Assembly: GCA_018003015.1 (NCBI GenBank)
Contig: JAGNEZ010000010.1
Coordinates: 62,001 to 126,000, forward strand
Length of the DNA stretch: 64,000 nt
Direction of reading: 5' to 3'
Origin: Phycisphaerae bacterium
GTDB lineage: Bacteria; Planctomycetota; Phycisphaerae; UBA1845; PWPN01
This document shows positions 54,752-63,534 of this stretch, piece by piece. The notes under the pieces are model-generated. The model saw only the letters and a list, made by a program, of their open reading frames with translations, ran no database searches and was not told where the DNA came from. Position numbers and translations under genes: made by a program. Position 1 is the first letter of the stretch; each line of letters opens with the position of its first letter.

Positions 54752-56884
54752 ATGAGCAGATCCCATCTGATGACGTGGGGGTTCGGGATTGTGGGTTGGG
54801 CCGCCGTTGCCTTGGCGGCCGATTCGCAGGCGACACGACCGGGGGCCGGGCGTGTGGGCCTGGTTGGTGAGGCGGGCATCGAGTTTTCGCTGGTGGCGGG
54901 CCGGCTGCATCTGGTGTCGTTGCGTGGTGGGCGGGGCATGGAATGGGTGGTGGCTTCTTCGGGGAAGGCCTCGCTGTGGGGACTGGCTCTGCGCGGGCCG
55001 GGGGGAGCTGCCGCGGAACTCGAGAGTGATGCCTTGTCCGCGCCGGAGGCGAAGGGTGACGGCTCGGGGGTGGGGTTCAGGTGGAAGGCCCGTGTGGGCG
55101 AAGGGGAGGTCCAGGTGAGCCTGACCGCATCGAGCAGCGGCCATGACGGTCTATCGAGCTGGCGACTGGGTGCGGTACTTCCTGACGGCTGGAGTGTTGT
55201 CCGGGCCGACTGGCCGATTCTGGCGCACCTGCGAACCGGGTCCGGTCTGAAGATGGCGGCGCCGTTTGGCTGGGGGCTTGAATACGAGGTGAAGCCGGGC
55301 ATGGGCTACGAAGCCACCTATCCTTCGCTGGTCGCGTCGATGCCGTTTGTGGCGTTCTACGGTGGCGGCGAGGGGCTGTACGTCGGCATGCACGACCCGA
55401 AGGGCAACCACAAGCATCTGGCGGTCAAGGCCCGGGAGGACGGTGTGGGTGTGACCTTCACGCACTGGGCGGCCGCCTCCGACACGGTGAGTGGCCGGTA
55501 CGCACCTGGCTTTGAGGCGGTCATTGGTGTTTTTGACGGCGACTACTGGGACGCCGCCCAGATCTATCGAGCTTTCACCTACCAGACGCCGTGGGGTGGG
55601 GCGTGCCATGGCCTGAAGCTCTCGGACCCGAAGCGGGCGGTGCCTGCCTGGCTGAAGGACATTGAGCTCTGGCTGATGCCTGGTCCGGAGCCGCTCAAGA
55701 ATGTGGACATGTGCCGCAAGGCTGCGGAGTTCTTCGGCGTCCCGATTGCCCTGCACTGGTACAACTGGCACGAGATTCCGTTTGACACGCTCTATCCCGA
55801 GTATTTTCCGGCCAAGCCGGATTTCCGGGAGGGGGTGAAGGCTCTCCAGGGTGCGGGCTTGCGGGTCATGCCATACATCAACGGTCGGCTGTGTGACCGG
55901 AACTCGAAGACCTGGGTGCAGGAGGGCGGGGACAAGGCCGCGGCCCGGCAGGAGAATGGTCAGCCGTACACGGAGGTTTACGGCTCGAAGGTTCCTCTCA
56001 ACGTCATGTGTCCGGCCACGGTGCAGTGGCAGAACAAGATCGCGGGCATTGTCGACCGGTTATTCAGCGAATGTGGTGTGGACGGTGTGTACATTGATCA
56101 GATTGGGGCGGCCGGTGCGGTCCGCTGCTTTGATGCGGGGCATGGTCATTCCGTGGGCGGGGGCACGTTCTGGTTCGACGGCTACCGCAAGATGCTGGAC
56201 CGGATCCGCGCGAGGATGCCCGAGGACCGGATGCTGACGACGGAGGAGAACGCCGAATGCTGGAACGACCAGCTCGACGCCTTGCTCATGGTCAACACAC
56301 CGGCGGTGGGTGGCCGACGGGTCATTCCGCTCATGCCGACCGTTTATGGCGGGCGGGTGATCACGTTTGGGTTTCAGTACATGCACGGGAGCGACATTCC
56401 CAAGTCGCTGCCGTTTCGGGCGAAGATGGTTCGCGACTTTCTGTGGGGTGCGCAGCTTGGTTGGCTGGGTGTGGAGGGGATCATGGCCGACGGCGCCCGC
56501 AAGGAGGCCGAGTTCCTGCGTAACCTAGCCAAGGCTCGTCGGGGAGGGCATGAGTTCCTGCTGGAAGGTCAGTTTCTCGGCGAGGTTGAAGTGATTGGTG
56601 ATCAGCCGCGGCTCAAGGGTGCAGGCTCGGCGGGCGGCGGTGAGTACGCGATCGATCTGCCGGTGGTGATGGCCACAGCCTGGCTGGCCGCGGACGGCAC
56701 GATGGGGTTGGCGGTGGCGAACATCAGTGACGAGCCGCGGGCGGTGGAGCTCCGCCCGCCGTGGGGCCGATTGCGTCTGGCGCGTGCCTGGTGTGGAGAA
56801 GGGGTCGAGGCGGCCGGGGAAGGCTCGAAGACGATTCCGGTTTCTGTTCCCGCCGGTGGGGCCTGTGTTGTCCGTGCCCGCTAG
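54752..56884 (+). CDS. Exported DUF6259-like glycoside hydrolase
   Basis: 710 residues from ATG 54752, GGAGG 10 bp upstream. A signal peptide (WGFGIVGWAAVALAAD) precedes a beta-rich N-terminal domain (about 30-290) and a TIM barrel. Barrel motifs are LWLMPGPEP, HWYNWHEIPFDTLYPEYF, RVMPYINGRLCD, VDGVYIDQIGA and LTTEENAE, with likely catalytic acids in the last two. The pattern is that of the DUF6259 family of presumed glycosidases. A beta-sandwich closes the protein. The substrate is unknown; the GH36 gene 2 kb downstream suggests galactoside-containing glycans. Confidence 0.75.
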   Translation: MSRSHLMTWGFGIVGWAAVALAADSQATRPGAGRVGLVGEAGIEFSLVAGRLHLVSLRGGRGMEWVVASSGKASLWGLALRGPGGAAAELESDALSAPEAKGDGSGVGFRWKARVGEGEVQVSLTASSSGHDGLSSWRLGAVLPDGWSVVRADWPILAHLRTGSGLKMAAPFGWGLEYEVKPGMGYEATYPSLVASMPFVAFYGGGEGLYVGMHDPKGNHKHLAVKAREDGVGVTFTHWAAASDTVSGRYAPGFEAVIGVFDGDYWDAAQIYRAFTYQTPWGGACHGLKLSDPKRAVPAWLKDIELWLMPGPEPLKNVDMCRKAAEFFGVPIALHWYNWHEIPFDTLYPEYFPAKPDFREGVKALQGAGLRVMPYINGRLCDRNSKTWVQEGGDKAAARQENGQPYTEVYGSKVPLNVMCPATVQWQNKIAGIVDRLFSECGVDGVYIDQIGAAGAVRCFDAGHGHSVGGGTFWFDGYRKMLDRIRARMPEDRMLTTEENAECWNDQLDALLMVNTPAVGGRRVIPLMPTVYGGRVITFGFQYMHGSDIPKSLPFRAKMVRDFLWGAQLGWLGVEGIMADGARKEAEFLRNLAKARRGGHEFLLEGQFLGEVEVIGDQPRLKGAGSAGGGEYAIDLPVVMATAWLAADGTMGLAVANISDEPRAVELRPPWGRLRLARAWCGEGVEAAGEGSKTIPVSVPAGGACVVRAR

Positions 56885-56920
56885 ATGGAGGGGCCAGTCT
56901 GAGGATCGTCGTCGCACGGG

Positions 56921-56949
56921 GTGACAGGCGGTGGTTATCTGGCTATAAT
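56921..56949 (+). promoter_or_regulatory. Near-consensus sigma-70 type promoter
   Basis: GTGACA (56921-56926), exactly 17 bp, then a perfect TATAAT (56944-56949). It would start transcription about 38 bp before the CsgG-like gene. It is the best promoter match I saw in the window. Confidence 0.7.
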
Positions 56950-56993
56950 GCTGTCGCCGCAGACCTGCCCCGGGTGGAAGACGGAGATTCAGC

Positions 56994-58349
56994 ATGCGAC
57001 TGGGAGGTTGTCTTGTTGCGGCCGCCATCCTGTTGGCGGTCGGCCATTGGATTCCCTGCGAAGCGAGGGAGAGGCAGGCGGTCACGATTTCGTACGTAGT
57101 CGGTCCGCCCCAGCCGCTGCCTGACGGGCTCAAGGCGGTTGCGGTCATTGACTCGGGGGTCAAGACGGAGGGTGCTCGGCAGGACGATCGTGAGCGGAAG
57201 TGGTCGACGATTGCCGCGGACATGATCGAGTCGATGCTCCAGAATGGCGTCCAGTTCGGCTCGCCGGTGGTGGTGGCCAAGCGACGAGAGACGCAGAAGG
57301 TTCTGGCGGAGCGCGATTTGAAGCTGGCTGGCCTGGTCGAGGGTGAGGTCGCCGCCCGGGCGGGGAAGCTGCTTGACGTCCAGGGTCTGGTCACCAGCCG
57401 GATCACGGTCAGGGTGGACGTTGAGAAGAGCAGCAAGTCGACGGTTGACTGGCTGAGCATCATGGGCGGGTTTGCGGATCAGATAGGCGAAGTACGATCG
57501 CCGCGGGCTCGAGACCGCGAAGGTGAAGTCCGGCGGCCGCGTGTCTATGGCCAGCCGCGGTATGTGTATGATCCGCGGGAGGCTTACTCGCATGATCCGC
57601 GTTACTCGGTTGATCCGCGGATGGTGCGGATCAGGCCGCTGCCGGGGAGCCCGTACGCTCCGGTTGGTCCGGTTGTGGTTGTTCCTCCGGGGCCGGCGGT
57701 TGTGCCGGCACCGCCGGTCACGTCCCTTTCCGGGCGCGCGGCGAGCGGTGGGCTGACGTTGAAGACCAAGGAAGTTGAGGAGATCAGCAGGCACCTGACG
57801 GTGCAGTGTTCGTTCTGCCTGATTGACGCCGTCACCGGTGCGGCGATCGTGCAGTACTCCACGACGCCGATCCAGAAGAAGGACACGAAGTCGCCGGATT
57901 TTTTCTTCGGGGGCAGCATTGACGAGGGTGATTTGGATCCGGTGGATCATTTCATTGGGGAGCTGGTTGAGCGTGCGACGCAGGAGTTTGCGGGGCAGGT
58001 TGTACCGATTCGGGTGCGGTACAGCACTGAGGTGGTTGGTCATGGCAAGGCTGGCGAGGGTGCGGTTCGAGCGCTTCGGGCGGACGATTATGCGGCCGCG
58101 TTTCGGGGCTTCGCGGCCCGGCTTCGCAAGGAGCCGGAGGAGGCGGACACGGCTTACGCGATGGGGGTGGTGGCGGAGCTGATGAGCGATCCGGTTGGGG
58201 CTCTGGAGCTGTACCGCCGGGCGGCGTCGACGGCTGGTGTGGACAAGGAGGAGCTGGCCGTGTATATGGCCGCCAAGGAGCGGCTGACCGCTCACCTGCA
58301 CAGGATTCTGGTACCGCTGGCCAGTCAGCCAGCTGCGTCGCGGCGGTGA
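56994..58349 (+). CDS. CsgG-like secreted protein with DPR repeats
   Basis: 451 residues, GGAG 8 bp before ATG 56994, with an N-terminal signal (VAAAILLAVGHWIPCEA; a Cys is present but no good lipobox). Residues about 40-140 have the pattern of CsgG/TolB-like periplasmic proteins (AADMIESMLQNGVQFGSPVV, LAERDLKLAGLVEGE, AARAGKLLDVQGLVTSRI). A middle Pro/Arg/Tyr-rich linker repeats YDPR/HDPR/VDPR (about 180-205). The C terminus (about 345-440) looks like TPR-type helices (DDYAAAFRGFAARL, DPVGALELYRRAAS). It may be part of an envelope or secretion assembly. A strong promoter precedes it. Confidence 0.6.
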   Translation: MRLGGCLVAAAILLAVGHWIPCEARERQAVTISYVVGPPQPLPDGLKAVAVIDSGVKTEGARQDDRERKWSTIAADMIESMLQNGVQFGSPVVVAKRRETQKVLAERDLKLAGLVEGEVAARAGKLLDVQGLVTSRITVRVDVEKSSKSTVDWLSIMGGFADQIGEVRSPRARDREGEVRRPRVYGQPRYVYDPREAYSHDPRYSVDPRMVRIRPLPGSPYAPVGPVVVVPPGPAVVPAPPVTSLSGRAASGGLTLKTKEVEEISRHLTVQCSFCLIDAVTGAAIVQYSTTPIQKKDTKSPDFFFGGSIDEGDLDPVDHFIGELVERATQEFAGQVVPIRVRYSTEVVGHGKAGEGAVRALRADDYAAAFRGFAARLRKEPEEADTAYAMGVVAELMSDPVGALELYRRAASTAGVDKEELAVYMAAKERLTAHLHRILVPLASQPAASRR

Positions 58350-58475
58350 GCTGGGGGGGGATGAGAGGCGGCATTGGGCGGGTTGGAGTGTGTGCCGGGC
58401 GGGGGTGGACGAGGGCCGGGTGGTGGTTTTCCCTGGTTTTCTCGATGAAGGTCTTCTGGCGGAGGGGGCTACCTG

Positions 58476-59003
58476 ATGCTCATGCCCTTCGCCTTTGACC
58501 TCTTTTTCCTACTTATTAACACCATATGGCTACTGCTGGTAGTTTTGGGTTTGCCGGGCAACTGGCTGATCGTGGCCACGACGGCGGGGGTTGCGTGGTG
58601 GCAGTGGGATCCGGATCATCAGCTTTTCAGTCCGTGGACGTTGGTTGTTCTGGTGGCTGTTGCGGCGGTGGGGGAGGTGCTGGAGATGGTGGCCGGTGCC
58701 GCGGGCGCCAAGCAGGCGGGCGGATCGGCTCGTGGTTCGGCGGGGGCTCTTGTCGGAGGGCTGATTGGAGCGTTGGCGGGCACGGTGATGATTCCGATTC
58801 CGCTGATTGGCTCGCTGATGGGGGCTGCAGGCGGTGCGGCGGTGGGTGCGTGGGCGATGGAGATGAGCGGCGGCCAGGAGATGGAGGTTTCGGTCCGGAT
58901 TGGGGTAGGCGCGGGCATTGGGCGTCTGGTGGGCACGCTGGTCAAGCTGGGGGCAGGGGTGGTCCTGTGGCTGATCGCGGCGGTGGCGCTGTTTTGGCGA
59001 TAG
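58476..59003 (+). CDS. DUF456 membrane protein
   Basis: 175 residues, GGAGG 10 bp upstream of ATG 58476. The DUF456 pattern is clear: LLLVVLGLPGNWLI in the first helix, a conserved AVGEVLEMVAGAAGAKQAGGS, and a Gly/Ala-rich hairpin region with several membrane helices (ALVGGLIGALAGTVMIPI). Family function is unknown. It lies between the CsgG-like and alpha-galactosidase genes in the same direction. Confidence 0.85.
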   Translation: MLMPFAFDLFFLLINTIWLLLVVLGLPGNWLIVATTAGVAWWQWDPDHQLFSPWTLVVLVAVAAVGEVLEMVAGAAGAKQAGGSARGSAGALVGGLIGALAGTVMIPIPLIGSLMGAAGGAAVGAWAMEMSGGQEMEVSVRIGVGAGIGRLVGTLVKLGAGVVLWLIAAVALFWR

Positions 59004-59025
59004 GGTTTTTTCCCAGGAGGAGAAC

Positions 59026-61563
59026 ATGAGTCGAGGGATCTCGGTTTTGTGGATGGTGTGTGCGAGCCTGCTTCTGGTGGGAGGAGGTGTGCGGGCCGCC
59101 GAGGATGACCTGCCCGCCGGCGAGGTTGACGACGCGGTCATGGCCTCGGCTGAGGAAGTGAAGGCGATGAGCGGCTGGGTGGGGGGTGCGTTTCTCGGGC
59201 AGCCGGCCCCGGTTTCACCTCGGGTGATCCCGATCGAGGTTCGCCGCCAGGATCACAGTTTCCTGCACTTTGGCCGGTCGTGCATGGAAACGCCTCTGCG
59301 TATTGGCGATCGCGATTTCGCGCATGGTTTGGGGACGCACGCCCACAGTGAGATCGTGGTGACCGTGCCCAAGGGGGCCAAGCGGTTCAAGGCATTTGCC
59401 GGCATCGACCACAACTTCGACACCCGGGGCGTGAACGGCAGCGTACAGTTGAGCGTGGAGATTGGCGGCCGGGAGGTGGTTCGGACGGCGACGCTGCGTG
59501 GCGGTGACACGGCGGTGCCGATTGACGTTGACCTGCCGGAGGGGCTGGACAAGCTGGTGCTGAAGGCAGACACCACGGCCGACGGACCGGCCTACGATCA
59601 GTGTGACTGGGCTGATGCCCAGCTGGTCATGGAGGACAGCAGTGTTCGATGGCTGGACGAAGGGTATGGGGTGGAGCCGTTCATGGGTCCGAAGGTGCCG
59701 TTTTCGTTTGTGTACGGCGGCAAGGAATCGAAGGTCCTGATGGGGGGTTGGAAGCGGACGGTTGAGACCGCGGAGCGTGACGACCGTCTGGTACACAGCG
59801 TGAGATGGGCCGATCCTGAAACGGGTCTGGAGGTCACCGCGGTTGTGAGCGTTTTTCGCCGATATCCGGCGGTTGACTGGGTTCTCCACTTCGAGAACAA
59901 GGGTGGCCGTGACACGCCGATTATGGAGAGGATCCAGGCTCTAGATCTGGAGCTGGCGACCGGCAACAACAGACAAGCGGTTGTCCTGAACCAGATCAAC
60001 GGGGACACCTGCAGTGCGGCCGCGTTTCAGCCGGTAGCGACGTCGTTGGACATCGGCAGGAATATCCGGCTTGCCCCGACTGGCGGCCGGCCGGCGTCGA
60101 TCAGCGCGTTTCCCTTTTTGGACGTGCAGTATGGCGGTCAGGGTCTGATCACCGCGATCGGCTGGACGGGCCAGTGGGCGGCTTCGCTGGAGCGTGGCCA
60201 GGGTGGCCGGACCCTATTGCGGGCGGGCATGGAGCAGACTCACCTTCTGCTGCATCCGGGAGAGCGGATTCGCAGTCCGCGCATTCTTCTGCTGGGTTGG
60301 ACGGGTGATCGCCGGGCGGCCCACAATCGTTTTCGTCGCCTGATGTTGTTCCACTACATTCCGAAGCGCGGTGGGCGGCCGGTGCGGATGCCGATTGCGA
60401 TTCAGACGTTTGACCGTTACTGGAAGCGGCCGGGGTGGGCGACGGAGGCTGGCCAGCTCGAGTACGTCCGGGTAGCCGCGCAGCTGGGTGTTGATTCGGT
60501 TTGGCTCGACGCGGCATGGTTTCCCGGCGATTTTCCCAACGGGGTCGGCAACTGGTTTGCCAAGCCGGAAGCCTTTCCCCGGGGTCTCAAGCCGGTCAGC
60601 GATGCCTGCCATGCCAAGGGGATGCGGTTCATTCTGTGGTTTGAGCCGGAGCGGGTTGGGGCCAACACGGCGATCGCCAGGGAGCATCCCGAGTTTGTCT
60701 TTGGGGGCAAGGAGGGTGGCCTGTTCAAGCTCAATGATCCTGAGGCCCGGCGGTTTTTGACGGACTTATTGGCCCGGCGGATTGAGGAATATGGTCTGGA
60801 CGTGTATCGCAACGACTTCAACATCGATCCGTTGTCGTTCTGGCGCAAGAATGACGGGCCGGACCGGCAGGGGATGACCGAGATCCGTTACGTGGAGGGT
60901 CTTTACGCGATGTGGGATGAATTGCTTGCCCGACGTCCCGGTCTGGTCATTGACAACTGTGCCAGCGGCGGGCGGCGGATCGATCTGGAGATGTGTTCGC
61001 GTTCCGTGCCGCTCTGGCGAAGCGACACCGGCTGTTCGCCCGGTCACCCGGAATGGAACCAGAGTCAGTGTCAAGGCCTTGGCGAGTATGTGCCGCTTCA
61101 CGCGTTGGGATGCTGGTCGCCCGAGGCCTACGAGTGCCGGAGCGCGGTGACGGCGGGGGCGATCTGCGAGTGGGGTTACCTGGAGGAGGGTTTTCCGACG
61201 GCCACGGCCAAGGCGGCGGTGGCCGAATCACGAGCCAACCAGCGGTACTGGTATGGTGATTTCTATCCGCTGACGCCCGTTTCGCTGGCCGCGGATGCGT
61301 TTGTGGCCCATCAGTATCATCGGCCCGATCTTGATGCGGGCCTGGTGCTCGCCTTCCGGCGCAGCGAGTGTGGTTATGTGGGGATCATCGTCGGGCTGGC
61401 CGGGGTGAAGCCGGACGTGAGCTACGATGTCGAGTTCATTGATGAGGCCCGAACGAGCACGCGTCGGACGATGCGCGGCAAGGAATTGCAGGCTGGGCTT
61501 GATCTGCGCATTCCTGTTCAGGGCCACAGTCTGGTGGTGCGATACGCCCCGGTGGGCGGCTGA
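59026..61563 (+). CDS. Exported GH36-type alpha-galactosidase with NPCBM domain
   Basis: 845 residues; AGGAGGAGAAC directly before ATG 59026. A signal peptide ends near GVRAAED. Residues about 65-205 are an NPCBM carbohydrate-binding domain (FAHGLGTHAHSEI, FKAFAGIDHNF). The GH36/clan D barrel follows: VWLDAAWFPGDFPNGVGNW, MRFILWFEPERVG, the nucleophile D597 in DVYRNDFN, DNCASGGRRIDLEM and the acid/base D667 in LWRSDTGC. It should release alpha-linked galactose outside the cytoplasm. It is convergent with aat (22-bp gap) and is the last of a rightward row. Confidence 0.92.
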   Translation: MSRGISVLWMVCASLLLVGGGVRAAEDDLPAGEVDDAVMASAEEVKAMSGWVGGAFLGQPAPVSPRVIPIEVRRQDHSFLHFGRSCMETPLRIGDRDFAHGLGTHAHSEIVVTVPKGAKRFKAFAGIDHNFDTRGVNGSVQLSVEIGGREVVRTATLRGGDTAVPIDVDLPEGLDKLVLKADTTADGPAYDQCDWADAQLVMEDSSVRWLDEGYGVEPFMGPKVPFSFVYGGKESKVLMGGWKRTVETAERDDRLVHSVRWADPETGLEVTAVVSVFRRYPAVDWVLHFENKGGRDTPIMERIQALDLELATGNNRQAVVLNQINGDTCSAAAFQPVATSLDIGRNIRLAPTGGRPASISAFPFLDVQYGGQGLITAIGWTGQWAASLERGQGGRTLLRAGMEQTHLLLHPGERIRSPRILLLGWTGDRRAAHNRFRRLMLFHYIPKRGGRPVRMPIAIQTFDRYWKRPGWATEAGQLEYVRVAAQLGVDSVWLDAAWFPGDFPNGVGNWFAKPEAFPRGLKPVSDACHAKGMRFILWFEPERVGANTAIAREHPEFVFGGKEGGLFKLNDPEARRFLTDLLARRIEEYGLDVYRNDFNIDPLSFWRKNDGPDRQGMTEIRYVEGLYAMWDELLARRPGLVIDNCASGGRRIDLEMCSRSVPLWRSDTGCSPGHPEWNQSQCQGLGEYVPLHALGCWSPEAYECRSAVTAGAICEWGYLEEGFPTATAKAAVAESRANQRYWYGDFYPLTPVSLAADAFVAHQYHRPDLDAGLVLAFRRSECGYVGIIVGLAGVKPDVSYDVEFIDEARTSTRRTMRGKELQAGLDLRIPVQGHSLVVRYAPVGG

Positions 61564-61585
61564 GGGGAGGGCGGCTCGGGGGGGT

Positions 61586-62191
61586 TCATGGGGGCGGGGC
61601 ATCTGGATCGACGAATTGGGCGTCGACATCGAGTGCGGCCGCCAGGCGGTCGAGGTATTCCTCGCGGGTGATTTCGGCGATGCCGAACTGTTCGAGATGG
61701 GGCGTGGTGAACTGGACGTCGAGCAAGGCGAAGCCGCGGTTTCGCAGTCGCTCGACGAGGGCCACGAGGGCGACCTTGGAGGCGTCGGTACGGCGGTGGA
61801 ACATAGACTCGCCGAAGAAGGCGCCGCGGAGGGCCACGCCGTAGAGTCCGCCGGCCAGCTCGCCGTCCTGCCATGTTTCGACGGAGTGGGCCAGTCCGAG
61901 CTGATGCAGCCGGACGTAGGCGGCGATGATGGGTTGGGAGATCCAGGTTCCCTCCTCGCGGTCGCCGCAGGCCCGGATCACCCGTTCGAAGCAGGTGTTG
62001 AGCCGGATCTCAAACTGGCCGCTGCGACATCGCCGGCCGAGGTTTTTGGATACCCGGAACGCATCGAGCGGCAGGATGGCCCGCGGGTCGGGGCTGAACC
62101 ACTCGACCTGGCCGTCGACATCCATGGGGAAGATGCCGTGGGCGTAAGCGGAGACCAGTACCTCGGGGGTGAGGGGGATTACGGTCGACAT
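61586..62191 (-). CDS. aat: Leucyl/phenylalanyl-tRNA--protein transferase
   Basis: Aat adds Leu or Phe to proteins with N-terminal Arg/Lys, marking them for ClpS/ClpAP degradation. The 201 residues carry the family blocks SAYAHGIFPM, EWFSPDPRAILPLD, TWISQPIIAAYVRLH, LAHSVETW, GGLYGVALRGAFFGESMF, SKVALVALV and DVQFTTPHLEQFG. Length is normal for the short form. It follows pilT by 48 bp on the same strand. Confidence 0.96.
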   Translation of the reverse strand: MSTVIPLTPEVLVSAYAHGIFPMDVDGQVEWFSPDPRAILPLDAFRVSKNLGRRCRSGQFEIRLNTCFERVIRACGDREEGTWISQPIIAAYVRLHQLGLAHSVETWQDGELAGGLYGVALRGAFFGESMFHRRTDASKVALVALVERLRNRGFALLDVQFTTPHLEQFGIAEITREEYLDRLAAALDVDAQFVDPDAPPP

Positions 62192-62239
62192 CAGCCACCG
62201 CCGACCGATGGTATCGGGTGGTCATTGCCTTGGGCAAGT

Positions 62240-63499
62240 CTAGCCCAGGATAGAGCCGCTGCCGGTACTGATGCCCTTGAGGCGCATCTTGAGTTCCTGG
62301 GGGTTTGGCGAAGCGGCGTAGGCCACGTGGATATCGATAAACTCGGTTTCCACCAGCCGCTTAAGGCACTCGTTCATATCGAGCATGCCCTCGTTCTGCG
62401 ACGCCCGGATGACCTTACTGAGTTCGTCGTCGCGTTTCTCGTCGATGAGTTTGCGCACGGTTGGGCTGCCGAACATGATTTCGACGGCGGGGACGCGGGC
62501 GACGCCGGGCTTGATGCTGGGCAGGAGTTTCTGGCAGATGACCGCCTGGAGGTTGAACACCAGGGTCTGGCGGACCAGGTCGCGTGAGCCCTCGGGGATG
62601 AGGTCGAGGATGCGGTTGATGGTCTGGGCGGCGCTGGAGGCGTGGACGGTTCCGAAGACCAGGTGCCCGGTCTCGGCGGCGTTGAGGGCGGCGGTGAAGG
62701 TTTCCTCGTCGCGCATTTCGCCGATGAGTACGACGTCGGGGTCCTCGCGCATGAGGTACTTGAGGGCGTCGGCGAAAGTCTGGACGTCGACGTGTACCTC
62801 GCGCTGGTTGACGAGGGCCTTGCGATCGGTGAACAGGTACTCGATCGGGTCTTCGATGGTGACGATGTGGCAGGCCCGGTGGGCGTTAATGTAGTCGAGG
62901 GCGGCGGCGATGGTGGTGGACTTTCCGGAGCCGGTGATGCCGGCCAGAAGGACGAGTCCCTGGTGGAACTCGGTGATCTTGTAGATTGACTTGGGCAGGT
63001 AGAGCTCATCGAAGTTCAGGATGTTCTTGTTGACGCGGCGGGCGGCGACGCTGAGCGAACCGCGCTGGCGGAAGATGTTGACACGGAAGCGGTCGGAGTC
63101 GCCGAGCTGGTAGGCGAAGTCGGAAGCGCCCTTTTCGAGGAGCTGTTTTCTCTGGTGATCGTTCATGATTTCGAACCACAGGCGTTCGACTTCCTCGGGT
63201 GACAGGGGCGGGCCCTTGATGGGCTTGAGATCGCCCTTGTGGCGAACGTGGACCTGGGCGCCGCTTTTGAAGTGCAGGTCGGATGCCTTGATGTCGATGA
63301 CGTAGCGGAGGTACTTGTGGATTTTGGGTTCGCGAGGTCTGGTTCGGTGTCGTTCGACGGCGGCTGCGGGTTGGGCGTCGAGGATGGCCACGTCGCCGTC
63401 GCCGGTTTCGATCTCCTCCAGTGCCGGAGCGGTCTCGACGGGCTCGTCGCCCACGTGGGTGCGTTCGCTGGCACGTTCGTACATTTCGGTATCAGCCAT
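62240..63499 (-). CDS. pilT: Type IV pilus retraction ATPase PilT
   Basis: PilT is the hexameric motor that pulls type IV pili back for twitching. The 419-residue protein has Walker A GITGSGKST, the Asp box TIEDPIEYLF, Walker B DVVLIGEMRDEET and the His box GHLVFGTVHASSA. The N terminus has an extra acidic stretch of about 60 residues (ETAPALEEIETGDGD), unlike short PilT proteins. No pilin or other pil genes are visible nearby; the TadG-like genes at 38-41 kb belong to a different system. Confidence 0.94.
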   Translation of the reverse strand: MADTEMYERASERTHVGDEPVETAPALEEIETGDGDVAILDAQPAAAVERHRTRPREPKIHKYLRYVIDIKASDLHFKSGAQVHVRHKGDLKPIKGPPLSPEEVERLWFEIMNDHQRKQLLEKGASDFAYQLGDSDRFRVNIFRQRGSLSVAARRVNKNILNFDELYLPKSIYKITEFHQGLVLLAGITGSGKSTTIAAALDYINAHRACHIVTIEDPIEYLFTDRKALVNQREVHVDVQTFADALKYLMREDPDVVLIGEMRDEETFTAALNAAETGHLVFGTVHASSAAQTINRILDLIPEGSRDLVRQTLVFNLQAVICQKLLPSIKPGVARVPAVEIMFGSPTVRKLIDEKRDDELSKVIRASQNEGMLDMNECLKRLVETEFIDIHVAYAASPNPQELKMRLKGISTGSGSILG

Positions 63500-63534
63500 T
63501 CCGCATTCTCCGCGACTCTAGACCCGATGACCTC

